A stretch of DNA of 64,000 nucleotides from Ascaphus truei (Eukaryota; Chordata; Amphibia; Anura; Ascaphidae): assembly GCA_036426205.1 (NCBI GenBank), contig CM071571.1, forward strand, positions 111,246,559 through 111,310,558. Reading direction: 5' to 3'. Made by a program: the position numbers and the translations under genes. Under the pieces are notes generated by a model. It saw nothing but the letters and a program-made list of their open reading frames with translations. It was not told where the DNA came from and ran no database searches. How positions within the stretch are numbered: the stretch's first letter is position 1; each line of letters begins with the position of its first letter. Below are positions 1-10,968 of the stretch, in pieces.

Positions 1-390
1 GGACGTCACAGGATATGGCCCGGCGGCCATCTTGGTAGAGGCAGAGGTGGTACCATCTAAAGACAAGAGGCCAAAGGCGGACATACGTCATAGGCCCGCG
101 ACGGACATTGTCGCGAGGAGTTTAAGCACCCACCATAGACATGTATTTCAGCCTAAACTCAGCCACATAAACACCAGTAAAGAAAACAATAAAAATCACA
201 CACAGCTCACTATATAGGGAACATAAATCAGAAACACTGAGAGAATTAAAAGGGACTCCCGGGCCCTAGAGGTAAGGGGGGGAAAGAAAGGAGGTCCATA
301 GCTCTATAAGCATAGGACACATCCCAGAACACAGAATACAGGCATAAGGAGAGTGAGTTACGGTCACACATGGTTCCGGTTTATCATAAT

Positions 391-475
391 AAAAAAAAAA
401 AAAAAAGGGGGGGGAGAAGCAGAAAAAAGAGGGGGAGGGGGGGGGGAAGTTTAAAAAAAAAAAAAAAAAAAAAAA
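391..475 (+). repeat. Interrupted poly-A/poly-G purine tract in L1 copy A spacer
   Basis: A16 is followed by G8, an A/G mixture with a G10-like run, and a final A run of about 22. No equivalent tract occurs in the copy B spacer. It could be an expanded internal purine run, or the tail of an older insertion into which this element was built. Such tracts are also prone to sequencing length errors. Confidence 0.8.
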
Positions 476-1010
476 GTGGTTACTGTTTTTGTTTTATATG
501 GCATTACTTGGCGGGGAGGAGAGGGAGGAGAGCTCACGCCTACCATCGTCATGGGACTCCACGTGGGCACCTGGGGGCTATCCCTCAGGGAGCCCATGCA
601 AGACCCCACTGGGCCGGTGGGAGGGGACTCTAGAGACGGGAGGGAAACCGCCCGGGCTGGGGACCTGACCGGACACCCAGGAGGGGCAACCAGGGTGACA
701 GCGGGGGGTCGACCTCGTCTGTACACCAAAGGTTCTATTTGTCTATGTTGTGTTCCCCATGTTTCCCCGGTGTGTGCCCCTTCGTTTTTCCCACATGCAG
801 ACCGTGAGTCCAGAAACAAGGGCAAGGAACAGAGTCCGGAGATAGATCTGAGGACCACGCCCCATAACTGGGCCAGCAGTGTGCATGATAACACAAAGAG
901 TCTTCCATACCAGCAGGCATCAGAGGGACCCTGGATAAGCACCCCAGCCGTCGTCACACCATGGGCTCTGTCGGTTGATTTCGAAAGAGAAAAGGTCAGG
1001 CAATACACTC

Positions 1011-4000
1011 ATGAGTAAAGGGATCACTATTATTTCACACAATGTGAAAGGCTTTAACAATCCAGGGAAACGCAGACTAGCGATGGCGGACTATAAAAAA
1101 ACAGACCCCGACATAATTTTGTTACAAGAAACGCATTTCTCCAAAACTAGCTCACCAAAATATATTGATTATAGATTTAGGAATTGGTTCTCAGCCTCAG
1201 CCACCAAAAAAAAAAGAGGAGTAGCTATTTTACTGCATAACCGTTTGCCCTTTGCGATTAAGACCATTAAAAAAGACTACAACGGCCGATTTTTAATTAT
1301 AATCGGCGAAATAAGAGGCCAACCGATCACACTGGCAAACGTTTATGCGCCAAGTGAAGGCACAGAAGCTTTCCTGGATCGGTTTTTCTCAGTCCTCCAG
1401 AGGATAGCACAGGGATGCATAATACTAGGGGGCGATTTTAATCAGACACTAGATCCAGTAATGGATAGATGCACCCCGAACGGCAAAGTTAAATCAAAGG
1501 TTAGACAAACCTGGAATAGAGGGCTGAGAGCTAATAATTTGTTAGATATATGGAGGGAACAACATCGCCAGGACAAAGGATTTACATTTTACTCCCACCC
1601 ACATGACAGATATAGTAGGATAGATTACCTCTTTGTATCCAATAGAATGGTTTCACAGATCTCCCACTCGGGCATCCACGATATTTCGTGGTCAGATCAT
1701 GCGCCGATAGAGCTGCGGTGCTCCGATTTTATTCTAGACAGACCAGGAGCGAACTGGAAACTAAATGAAGTTTTAATAAAAATCCCCGATATTGCACAAA
1801 AGGTAGGGGATAGAATCAGGGAATATTTTCAAGAGAATATGGGAAGCGTGAATTCGCAGGCTACCCTATGGGAGGCCCATAAGGCAACTCTGAGAGGAGA
1901 GCTCATAAGGATTGCAAGCAAGCGAAAGAGGGAGAAGGACACAAAAATTAATCGGTTACAAGAAGAATTGGCAGTCCTCTCAGCTCGACATAAAATTAGC
2001 AAAGATGCAATGACCCTTAAGGAGTTGCTAGACACTAAAACCAAACTTAATATCTTGCTGACCTCCCGTGCTGAAAAGGAGCTGACATGGTCTAGACGGA
2101 AATTTTTCGAGAAAGCAAACAGGCCAGATACCCTACTTGCCAACAAATTACGAGACAAAAACCAAGTCTCCCAAATTCAGACAATTCGAACAAAACAGGG
2201 GGATCTGACCTCTGACCCCAAAAAAATAGTCCAAGAATTTAAAACATATTATGAAACCCTTTACGATGGGGCGAAGGTGGCACACACGCCAACCACAAAA
2301 ACACGGCTAAAGACGTTCTTAGCAGAGGCTCATTTGCCTAAAGTGACCAGAGAGGAGAGGGACGCACTACAGGCAGACTTTACTATCGAGGAACTCCTAG
2401 AGGTAATGAAGTCATTAAAAGCAGCCAAGGCCCCAGGCCCAGATGGCTTTTCCAATCTCTATTATAAGAAATTTCGTAAAATATTAGCTCCTCATCTACT
2501 AAAACTATGCAATTCCTTCCTGGATGGTGCCCCCATCCCGGGCTCGATGCTCCAGGCGTCTATCTCAGTAATCCACAAACCAGGAAAGGACCCAGCGGAC
2601 TGTAAAAGCTACAGGCCCATCTCGTTAATAAACTCAGATACAAAAATCTTTTCCAAACTGTTAGCTAACCGCCTTAACCAGGTGTTGTCCAAGTTGGCCC
2701 ATCCTGATCAAGTGGGGTTCATATGTGGTCGACAAGCAGCTGATAACACCAGACGGATTATAGATTTGATTGATCTGGCGCACAAAAAGAATATCCCGTC
2801 TATGGTGCTTAGTTTAGATGCAGAAAAAGCGTTCGACAGAATTGACTGGCCCTACTTGAGAGAGACGCTGGGGGCGTTTGGCCTAGGTGGGAGAATGATT
2901 GAGGCAATTCTCGCTCTATATAAGGGACCGACGGCGAAGGTCAGACACCAGGGCTTCCCCTCGGAAGAATTCCAGATTAAGAGCGGCACCAGGCAAGGCT
3001 GTCCTCTGTCACCCCTTCTCTTTGCGTTATGCATCGAACCCCTAGCGGCGCATATCCGCCTCAGCCCGAATATAGTAGGAATCCAAATTAGTGACCAGCC
3101 ACATAAGGTGGCCCTGTACGCTGATGACGTGATACTCACGCTATCACAGCCCCTCACCTCTCTGCCAAACGTCTTTCAATTACTAGGGGAATTTAATGCG
3201 ATATCTGGGTTCAAAATTAACCAAGCAAAATCAGAAGCTCTAAGTATCAACTTACCTAAGGTCACGGAGAAACTGATCACGGTGAACTTTGAATTCAAAT
3301 GGCAAACCTCCTCCATAAAATATTTAGGGATAAATATCACGAAGCAATCAGGCACCCTTTATAAGGCAAATTACCCCAGACTAATTCGGACACTGAAAGA
3401 AGATCTCCGGAAATGGGCAGGGTACAACATATCCTGGATTGGCAGGATTCAATCTCTAAAAATGAACCTCCTTCCCAGAATATTGTACCTATTTCAGACT
3501 CTTCCGGTCCCTATAATCAGGGAAGAGATCCTTCGGTTACAGTCCGCAATGGTGAAGTTTATCTGGGGTAATAAAACCCCCCGCATCAAAACTAGCACAC
3601 TAATTCGACCCACAACAAGAGGAGGATTAGCGGTACCTTGCCTGTTATCATACTTCAGAGCGGCCCAATTAACCCAAATTATCCAGTGGCACACCCATCC
3701 TATTCGGAGGCGATGGGTGGAACTGGAGGCGGCCTGCTGTGCCCCGGTGGCACTGCAGGACCTGATCTGGCTCCCAAATAAGGTCCGCAAGGACTTCACA
3801 CACCCGCTCCCCGCGGTTGTCAGCTCTTTGGCAGTATGGGACAAATGCAAATATAAACACGTCCTGATGAGACAACACTCTTTGATGACCCCAATTTTGG
3901 GAAACCCTGATTTCGCTCCAGGCCTGCAGAAGAAAGATTTTATTATATGGACGCAGAAGGGCTATACTCGCCTTCGGCACCTGGAGGGTAGAATATCGAT

Positions 4001-4817
4001 TAAATCGTTTGAGCAAATTAAGTCTGAAAAGTCAATTCCAAATTCAGAATTCTTTAGATACCTCCAGCTAAGAGCTTTCTATGACAAATTTCCCATTCGC
4101 GCTAAACGTACTAATTTTGAACAGCTCTGTTCTACTGGAACAGGAACCAAGGGACTTATCTCTACAATGTACAAAGCGGTGGTCTGTCCGACTCCCGACG
4201 CCGACGTGACGTTAAAATATAAGAATAGATGGGAAAGAGATCTAGGGGACACACTAGAGGACGAAGACTGGGACTATATTGTCTTAGCGGCAGCTAAGAG
4301 CTCAATCTGCACGACATTGAAGGAGAACGTGTATAAGGTCCTGATGAGGTGGTATTTGACCCCATTACGATTATCAAAGTTTGTCAGGGGCTACCCCCCA
4401 TTGTGCCCCAAACAATGTGGGGAGCAGGCAGACTCGCTGCACATGCTGTGGGGTTGCACCAAGATACTCCCAATCTGGGAAGATATCAGAAATTGGCTCC
4501 AGAGAATTCTCGACCGCACGATCCCTTTGGACCCCTGGTTGTTTCTGCTGGCCAGACGCACCCCGGGGTTAAACAGGTCAGAGCACAAATTAATTGCACA
4601 TTTTGCAACTGCCCTGAGGTGCGAAATCGCAGCATTGTGGAAGCAGCCCGAAATACCAAATATCCCAAAAATCAGAAATCGAATTTGGCACGTTTGCCGG
4701 ATGGAACAGTTAACGAGTCTGGTTAACGACACCGGCACAAACTTCCTAAAAGTCTGGGCTCCATGGTTAGCCCTGAACGATCTCCCAGGGATCAATGCCT
4801 CCAACATACTGCTTTAA
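1011..4817 (+). CDS. L1/Tx1-type ORF2 protein: APE endonuclease and reverse transcriptase (copy A)
   Basis: The protein nicks target DNA and reverse-transcribes the element RNA. It is an open 1268-aa frame; the MSKG start at 1011 aligns with the MSKE start of copy B, so the 12 residues upstream of it are not counted. The apurinic endonuclease domain covers about residues 1-235: SHN at 9-11, LLQETHF with catalytic Glu40, YAP, GGDFN and SWSDH with the catalytic Asp-His pair at 229-230. The reverse transcriptase spans about 450-800: KAPGPDGF, HKPGKDP, YRPISL, SLDAEKAFD, RQGCPLSP and the catalytic YADD at 703-706, followed by a GFKIN thumb-side motif. Near the C terminus is a Cys/His cluster (CPKQC...H....C). 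No disabling change is visible, so the frame looks recently active or recently inserted. Confidence 0.95.
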   Translation: MSKGITIISHNVKGFNNPGKRRLAMADYKKTDPDIILLQETHFSKTSSPKYIDYRFRNWFSASATKKKRGVAILLHNRLPFAIKTIKKDYNGRFLIIIGEIRGQPITLANVYAPSEGTEAFLDRFFSVLQRIAQGCIILGGDFNQTLDPVMDRCTPNGKVKSKVRQTWNRGLRANNLLDIWREQHRQDKGFTFYSHPHDRYSRIDYLFVSNRMVSQISHSGIHDISWSDHAPIELRCSDFILDRPGANWKLNEVLIKIPDIAQKVGDRIREYFQENMGSVNSQATLWEAHKATLRGELIRIASKRKREKDTKINRLQEELAVLSARHKISKDAMTLKELLDTKTKLNILLTSRAEKELTWSRRKFFEKANRPDTLLANKLRDKNQVSQIQTIRTKQGDLTSDPKKIVQEFKTYYETLYDGAKVAHTPTTKTRLKTFLAEAHLPKVTREERDALQADFTIEELLEVMKSLKAAKAPGPDGFSNLYYKKFRKILAPHLLKLCNSFLDGAPIPGSMLQASISVIHKPGKDPADCKSYRPISLINSDTKIFSKLLANRLNQVLSKLAHPDQVGFICGRQAADNTRRIIDLIDLAHKKNIPSMVLSLDAEKAFDRIDWPYLRETLGAFGLGGRMIEAILALYKGPTAKVRHQGFPSEEFQIKSGTRQGCPLSPLLFALCIEPLAAHIRLSPNIVGIQISDQPHKVALYADDVILTLSQPLTSLPNVFQLLGEFNAISGFKINQAKSEALSINLPKVTEKLITVNFEFKWQTSSIKYLGINITKQSGTLYKANYPRLIRTLKEDLRKWAGYNISWIGRIQSLKMNLLPRILYLFQTLPVPIIREEILRLQSAMVKFIWGNKTPRIKTSTLIRPTTRGGLAVPCLLSYFRAAQLTQIIQWHTHPIRRRWVELEAACCAPVALQDLIWLPNKVRKDFTHPLPAVVSSLAVWDKCKYKHVLMRQHSLMTPILGNPDFAPGLQKKDFIIWTQKGYTRLRHLEGRISIKSFEQIKSEKSIPNSEFFRYLQLRAFYDKFPIRAKRTNFEQLCSTGTGTKGLISTMYKAVVCPTPDADVTLKYKNRWERDLGDTLEDEDWDYIVLAAAKSSICTTLKENVYKVLMRWYLTPLRLSKFVRGYPPLCPKQCGEQADSLHMLWGCTKILPIWEDIRNWLQRILDRTIPLDPWLFLLARRTPGLNRSEHKLIAHFATALRCEIAALWKQPEIPNIPKIRNRIWHVCRMEQLTSLVNDTGTNFLKVWAPWLALNDLPGINASNILL

Positions 4818-5295
4818 TAGCTATAGGCGCGTTCTCCTTGGACGAGTGTAGCTGACGGGGAGACATAGAATACAGTCAACAAAGAGGAACAGCTAAATTT
4901 GGCAGAAACGGGAGTGAACAGGGTCTAGTGTACATACTCGCAGACGTCCGCAAACAATAAGATAACAGCTAACCCGAGATCTGACGAACCTGAAGCCTCC
5001 AAAACCCAAATGATCCGGAGCCTTTCTGCGGCTGTGATTGCCAGGACGAGCCCAGCTGACCCGGAGCCTGTCTGGGGCAGCCCCACCCCTTCCCCCCACC
5101 CCCCTCCCCACCTTTTTCCCGGTGTAGTCTGGCCGTAAGTCTGGTGGGTCTGTGCGTATCCCTGGTATGTCTTTTGTGACCCCAAATACAAAATGAGCTG
5201 TTCGGGGTACCGTTATGTGAGACAATGGGTTGGTAGCATATGTGATGATTGTACCCTGCACTCAATAAAAAAAAATTTTGGTTGAAAAAAAAAAA
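4818..5295 (+). other. 3' UTR and poly-A tail of L1 copy A
   Basis: Non-coding. It carries a C-rich stretch (CCCCACCCCTTCCCCCCACC-like, about 5085-5110) matching the C-rich stretch in the copy B 3' UTR (28660-28705), then AATAAA at 5264 and the A tail. The shared polypyrimidine block on the sense strand of both copies suggests a conserved 3' UTR feature. Confidence 0.8.
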
Positions 5296-5296
5296 G

Positions 5297-7599
5297 CTAT
5301 TTAGTTCTAGAAATCGATTGTTGGGTAAAAAATCAGATGGGGTTCCATCGATACCAATAGAGTCAAATTCCGATCTGCTTCAGGATTTAAATTTCCAAGA
5401 AAATTGTGCTATTTCAGACATGGAAACTCTGTTACTGTCACAAGGAGAACCTATTAATACATTCGTCCAACCTTTTTTTGGCTCAGAGGACTCGGGCTAT
5501 AAGAAAAAATCTGTATTTTGCCCGAATTATAATAGAGGGCCATCCATAACTACTTTTGAAAGGTTGGTCGAACGCGATTTGAAATTTCTTTCTCAAGGTT
5601 TCTCTTATTCTAATATTAGTTCTGGGAATTTAACTTACTCTGAAGTACAACAAATTGAACACATTAAGAGCAATTCGGATATCGTGATCAGACATGCAGA
5701 CAAAGGGGGAGCCTTAGTGATATTGTCCTCTGAACAGTACAAAAGAGAAGCACTTAGGCAGCTTCATGATGACAACTCGTATCAGGCTCTTAAAAAAGAT
5801 CCAACTTCATCTTATTCTCTAGAATTGCCCGAACTATTAACCATGGGCAGTATTCTTAATGTCATTAGTCACAAAGAGATTGAATTTCTGAACTGTCCAC
5901 ATCCCGTGATTCCGGTATTCCACCATCTCCCAAAGATCCATAAATCGCTAGTCGACCCTCCTGGACGACCAATAGTGGCGAGCATTGGATCTTTGGGAGA
6001 TGGGTTATCGCGGTATGTGGACAAGTTCCTACAACCCCTGGTTCTTCAACTTCCCTCCTATATCAGAGACTCATCGGATCTCATTTTCAAGGTACAGGAT
6101 ATCACATGGACTAAGGAGTATAGGTGGGTCACATTAGATGTGACCTCCCTGTACTCCATCATTGATCACAATCACGGACTTAAAGCTGTACGACACTTTT
6201 TAGATTTATCCACTTTATCAGTATCACTTTGCACTTTTTTACAAGAATCTATATTTTTTTTACTTACACACAATTATTTTATGTTTGACTCACGGTTTTA
6301 TCTACAAAAATTAGGCACTGCTATGGGCACCAGTTTTGCACCTTCTTATGCTAATTTATTTATGGGTTTTTGGGAGTCACAATTTATTTATCACGCTAAC
6401 AATCCTTTCCGTCAAAATATCATCTTTTTTAAGAGATATATTGACGATTTGATTATTATTTGGGATGGTGATGAGAACACCCTTATTTCTTTTATCCACT
6501 ATTTAAACACTAATGATTATAATATTAAATTCACTTTTGAGCACAATATGAATTATATAAATTATTTAGATTTAACACTGTACGTTGATAATGAGATGAA
6601 TATACAGACCGATGTTTATCGAAAGAAGAATTCAAGGAATATGCTTCTCAATGCGCGGAGTTGCCATCCCCGCTCATTGATAAGGAATATTCCTGGATCT
6701 CAATTTATGAGACTAAAAAGATTGTGTTCAACAAAAGACACATTTCTGTCAAGATCAAAAGAAATGTCTGACAGATTTAAGGCCAGGGGTTACTCAACTA
6801 GTGACATAGATGCTGCCTTCATGAGAGCAGATTCTATGGATAGAGATAATCTCATTCAAGAAACTGTCTCTAGAAAAAAACATTCAAAAAATCTAAAAAA
6901 ACAAATAATACGGTTAATAATTCTACACAGAGTCCATTTTTTATAACTACGTATAGTTCACAGTCCTCATCAATCTCTAAAATCGTACAAAAACATTGGC
7001 ATACACTTTTGCTAGATGAAGATATTGGCCCCTCGTTGTCCAGTGGTCCAAGGTTTACCTTTCGCAAGGCCAAAACCTTGGCCTCACATTTCTCTCCCAG
7101 TCTGTTTGATTCAAACAGAAGAAGCCCAAGAATCACTAATATACCCAAAGGTTTCTTCAGTTGCGCAAACTGTTCAATGTGCCAATATGCACTTCCAGCA
7201 AAATTCATTATGCATTCCAATGATAAAAAGAAGTTTAACATCAACAACTTTTTAAACTGCAATACATCCTATGTGGTTTACGTTCTCGCGTGCGCTTGTG
7301 GCCACAAATATGTAGGCCGCACAATTAGATCATTGAGATTACGCATAGCTGAACATACCCGGTTAATAAAAAAGCATGATTTAGTACATCCAGTATCCAG
7401 GCATTTCTCCCAATGTCCAATGGGAGGCATTGGTAATTTTTCCTTTACTGCCATTGAACATATACCCCATCACCCAAGAGGCGGCAATAGAGAAAGCAGG
7501 CTTAACAAAAGAGAAATGTACTGGATATACATGCTTAACTCCCTTCACCCTTTTGGAATGAATTCAGATTGGGAGCTGAAACATTTTCTGTTGGATTAA
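5297..7599 (+). pseudogene. PLE reverse transcriptase plus GIY-YIG endonuclease, one frameshift
   Basis: Frame 2 is open to 6946 and holds the RT domain. It has a VIRHADKGGA block, a PKIHK block, LDVTSLYS (the first catalytic Asp), AMGTSFAPSYANLF and the catalytic YIDD at 6437-6448. The reading then moves to frame 1, which is open from about 6895 to 7599. Frame 1 carries a Cys cluster (CANCSMC, from 7162) and a GIY-YIG nuclease: YVVYV at 7270, YVGRT at 7309-7323, then RIAEH and the later LNKRE with the probable catalytic Glu. The shift falls in A-rich sequence at about 6880-6900, so it could be a real indel or a homopolymer error. No PLE start codon is present because the 5' end is cut. The in-frame extension back to 5249 is L1 tail sequence. 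RT and GIY-YIG normally form one polypeptide. Confidence 0.9.
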
Positions 7600-8093
7600 T
7601 ATAGAATATATAGGTGGTTACCTACTGAGTTCAAGATCTTATATATATGATTTTTTAATTCATGATTTCTTTTTATGTATTTATTAAATGATTGAAATAA
7701 AATAAGGATAGTACTTATCGGGATTATTTAGCGTTAATAATGGTTATGAATTTTTGTAATTTTCTCATTTTCTTATCTTTGTATATCTTTCATTTATATA
7801 CATATTGTACATCTGTATTTCCCTTGGACGTCCATGGAATATCTAATTTTTATTATTATGCTTGACATCATGTTTCGTTGTTTTTAATCACATTGAAAAA
7901 ATTCTTTGTATACACATTGTCTATTGTATATATATGTTTGCATGTTTTCAACCAGACTGGCAGAGGTTAATATACTACACATGGGAGTCGCCACTCATTG
8001 TGATGATTGCAATCTGCTGAGTCTGTGTTTGGAGTAAACCAATCAGATTTTGTTTGTACCTATATATATGTGCTTGGTGTAAAGTAACAAGTA

Positions 8094-8130
8094 TCTTTGA
8101 TAAAGTCCCTTGTACGGGATGAAACGCGTC
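8094..8130 (+). ncRNA. Hammerhead-ribozyme-like motif in PLE 3' region
   Basis: The order is TTTGATAAA (degenerate CTGATGA core), stem II GTCCC paired with GGGAT across TTGTAC, then GAAACGCGTC. The GAAAC-GC-GTC end fits the very short stem III described for PLE hammerheads, where a two-nucleotide loop favours dimer folding. Two core changes relative to the canonical core make self-cleavage doubtful. It is placed in the AT-rich stretch after the PLE ORF, as expected of such motifs. Confidence 0.5.
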
Positions 8131-8265
8131 AGAGCTTGTATCTTGATGTCCAGCTTTTTGTAATAAAAGTGATTGTATACTTCTACATATGATTGTTTAG
8201 CATATGGAACTTTGGAGTTCATTCTCCCTTTTTTCTGGACATTTGCATCAATACAGTTCACACAA

Positions 8266-8540
8266 TGATAAGTAATTGGCTAAGTTGCCAATCGATCCGT
8301 TCTGTTATCGATCGGTGAAGATTCGGCTCGGGAGTTCGCAGCAGAAAAGGACCAAAGATGCAAAGTTCTGTGGGGAAGATCATGTGACCAGGCAGTCGCT
8401 AGATACAATTGGTGCGCTGCTAGAGAGAGGGCAGGGCTCAAAAGGGGGGTGCCAGAGCCTGTTCAGAAGAGTAAGGGGATGTCACTTTGTAAATGGCCGC
8501 TATAGAAACAAAAAATGCTTGTTACATTATAATACATAAA
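8266..8540. repeat. Interspersed repeat related to the one at 21571-21640
   Basis: The segment starting GGCTAAGTTGCCAATCGATC followed by ATCGATCGGTGA resembles CTAAACTGCCGATTGATC followed by ATCGATCAGTGA at 21580-21625. No coding potential was recognised. It ends near an A10 run just before the foldback at 8571. Confidence 0.4.
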
Positions 8541-8570
8541 AAATGAAATACATAGCTGTTAAAAAAAAAA

Positions 8571-8738
8571 GGTGTGTGTGGCGAGCACGCACATTTTAAG
8601 TTAAACTTCTTTGTGTTTTGTCACTTAAATTGTAATTATACTCAAAAATCTTTCATTCAATCAAAAACATCAAAATTAAATTTCAGTGACAAAACACAAA
8701 GACGTTTCAGTTAGAACATGCGTTCTCGGCACACCCCC
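8571..8738. mobile_element. Foldback MITE with about 60-bp inverted arms
   Basis: The left arm (8571-8631) and right arm (8678-8738) are reverse complements over most of their length, with the longest perfect core TTTGTGTTTTGTCACT. A short AT-rich loop separates them. There is no ORF. The outer ends are GGTGTGTGTGGCGAG and its complement with small differences. Superfamily is not assigned because a target duplication is unclear. Confidence 0.7.
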
Positions 8739-9439
8739 CGTATTTTTATTTTTTTTTAAATATATGTATGGACTTAAAAATAGCAAGAAGTCATGACATA
8801 TTCTGTATTCTTAATAAAGCGTACATAGTGCATCCTCTTAATGATAAGATAATTCTGCTTAATACATATTTCCACTTATACACGTACTGTACAACCATAA
8901 TGAAAGAACATATAATCAGCTGTGTGTTTCCTTAATTTGAAGATTACTCCTGCATCCGTGTACGTGCGAGTGCGCTCTGGATGTGGTGGGCATTTCTGTG
9001 CATAAGTTGGCAGCACGTACACAACCACGTGTTGCATACATTTTAGCCAGCAGGGGTGCAGGAGCACACACGATCGTGCACCCACCTGCCAGTGACGGAT
9101 TTTCGTCTCCATAAAGCAGTTTTAGTCCTTTGAGATTTTGGTTTGTGGTAGGTGCCAGCAAAGAAGTTTCACTTTAAAAAATGCTACAAGTATTTTCTCA
9201 TAGTACAGAACTAATTTATTTAAAAAAAAGAAAATCTCACATGTAGGATATTGCTTGGTCTGCAGCTTTAAGGAAAAAAATAGGAAAGACATTATACGAC
9301 CTAATGAAATGATCCTATTGGCTGCAAGAAAAGTTATAATGCTGGATTGGCTATCACCAGACCAGCCCTCTCTAGAGCTATTACATTCACATCTTGCCAC
9401 ATGTATGTTCACTTGGAGCAGCTGTTCCAAGGAGCATAC
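8739..9439. other. Non-coding, no recognised element
   Basis: AT-rich sequence with scattered CpG. Short frames on both strands show no family motifs, and I see nothing else that can be named. Confidence 0.6.
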
Positions 9440-9539
9440 CGCTGGGAGAAGTGAGAGCGGGTGGTCTCTTTAGAGTCAGAGATTGCTGATCTGAAGAGGA
9501 AACTTGCAATATTGAGGGACATTGACAATCTTGAAAGGG

Positions 9540-10335
9540 GTTTAGTGCTCACTGAGCAGGCCCTTGCTTAGACTGGTGGTGCACATGATGGCGCTGTTAG
9601 TGAGGAACAGGTAGGTAGCTGGGTAACAGAAGGGGAAGCACGGGCAATAGGGGGAAGCAGGCCAGTTCTGAGCTGACCCATCCCAATAGATTGCCATGTT
9701 GAGTGAAGATATTGGGAGTGTCAGGGCAGAAATGGCAAGGCTGGGGGAGACTGTTTCCTCTAGCAGCCAGGGGAATAGTTCCTCCAGAACAGAGGGGACT
9801 CATGATGCTTAGATGCAAAGAAAGATTGTGGTGGTAGGGGACTCAATTATTAGGAAGGTAGATAGGGCAATCTGTTACCGTGACCGCATGAACTGAACAG
9901 TTTGTTGCCTCCAGGGTGCTCGGGTTCGGCACATTCTGGATGGGGTAGGCAGATTGTTGGGAGGGGCTGGGATTGACCCGGCGGTCTCGGTACATGTTAG
10001 CACCAATGACAAAGTTAGAGAAAGATGGAGGGTCCTAAAAAATGATTTCAGGGATCTAGGCCAAAAGCCTAAGGCAAGGACCTCCAAGGTAGTATTTTCT
10101 GAAATACTTCCAGTGCCATGGGCTACCACAGGAAGACAGTCAGAGCTTAGGGTAGTTAATGCATGGCTAAAAGTGGTGTAGGAAGGAGGGTTTTAGGTTT
10201 TTAGAGCACTGAGACTCCTTTTCGGAGAGGTGCCATCTTTATTCAAGGGACGGATTGCACCTCAATGAAGAGGGATCTTTTGTGCTAAGGGGGAGAATGT
10301 TAAAAAGGTTGGAGGAGATTTTAAACTAGGATGGA
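9540..10335 (+). pseudogene. CR1 ORF1-like SGNH/GDSL esterase remnant
   Basis: Reading through several stops gives KIVVVGDSIIRKVDRA (VGDS block with the nucleophile Ser, about 9829-9855), then GARVRHILDGV, then VHVSTND (ending 10010), and a later FSEILPVP block. These match the block I (GDS), central Gly and TND/GTND-like order of the esterase domain found in CR1/L3 ORF1 proteins. In-frame stops such as the one after DRMN, and an internal deletion, make it non-functional. The product would normally be an RNA-binding or esterase accessory protein of the LINE. Confidence 0.7.
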
Positions 10336-10953
10336 GGGGAGAGGGGAATGAACAGATAATGATCTAAATAGAATAGATGAGGAAACAAGGGGTTATGAAG
10401 GTAGAATGGGGGCAAGTGTGAGTTTGACAAGCAGCGAGACACTCATAGTAAATACAGATAATACTAGAAAACTTCTAAAGACTAAACCAATTTGGTGCAG
10501 AAAGGAAGGAGAAAATAAGATAATAGTACAGGCTGAAGAAAAACCTTAAATGCATGCTTGCTAATGCAAGAAGCCTGGCAGATAAAATTGGGGAGCTAGA
10601 ATTAATAGCTACAAGGGAGCAGTATGATATCACAGGCATTACTGAAACATGGTTGGATGAAACTCATGATTGGGCAGTTAATTTAGAGGGTTATTCCCTT
10701 TTTCAGAAGGATTGAGCAAGTAGAAGAGGAGGTGGAGTATGTTTTATATGTTAAACCGGATCTAAAACATATTATAAGGGAAGATGTTTATGAAGGGAAT
10801 GATGAAAATGTAGAGTCCTTGTGGATAGAAATTAGCAGTGGAGGTAAAAGTATAAAGAAAGTGTTTGCAGGGATATGCTATAAACCACCAAATATCTGCG
10901 AGGTTGAGGAAACTAAAATAATTTTTCAAATGGAGAAGGTATCAAAACTAGGT

Positions 10954-10968
10954 CATGTTTGCATAATG
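10954..10968 (+). repeat. Left target-site duplication of the palindromic insertion
   Basis: CATGTTTGCATAATG is repeated exactly at 11840-11854. Joining the flanks restores a continuous CR1 endonuclease reading (GHVCIM followed by SDFNYPDIDW), so the intervening 871 bp is an insertion. Confidence 0.9.

Larger units (their letters stand above)
1..5295 (+). mobile_element. Tx1-like L1 LINE, copy A (3' part; 5' end outside window)
   Basis: The block contains an inter-ORF spacer, a complete ORF2 (1011-4817), a 3' UTR with a late AATAAA (5264) and an A11 tail (5285-5295). It is colinear with copy B at 21831-28872: both ORF2s are 1268 aa, and both 3' ends finish with AATAAAA, then a short T/G stretch, then GTTGA and poly-A. 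The window opens inside the spacer between ORF1 and ORF2, so ORF1 and the 5' end are not visible. The family is target-primed non-LTR retrotransposons of the L1/Tx1 branch. No downstream target-site duplication can be assigned because the left end is missing; PLE sequence starts directly after the tail. Confidence 0.92.
5296..8262 (+). mobile_element. Penelope-like element (PLE), 5' truncated
   Basis: Reverse transcriptase followed by a C-terminal GIY-YIG endonuclease is diagnostic of endonuclease-positive Penelope-like elements. The left edge abuts the poly-A tail of L1 copy A with no spacer, so the PLE N terminus and 5' region are missing here. Either the L1 landed inside the PLE and the rest lies left of the window, or the PLE inserted truncated. 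The AT-rich region after 7599 contains a hammerhead-like motif at 8094-8130, as expected for the terminal (pLTR) regions of PLEs. The right edge is an estimate, set where an unrelated repeat begins. Confidence 0.88.

Noticed and set aside
451..1018. Overlapping 180-185 aa frames on both strands upstream of ORF2 of copy A as an ORF1
   Set aside because: No coiled coil, RRM or C-terminal domain; the region corresponds to the inter-ORF spacer of copy B.
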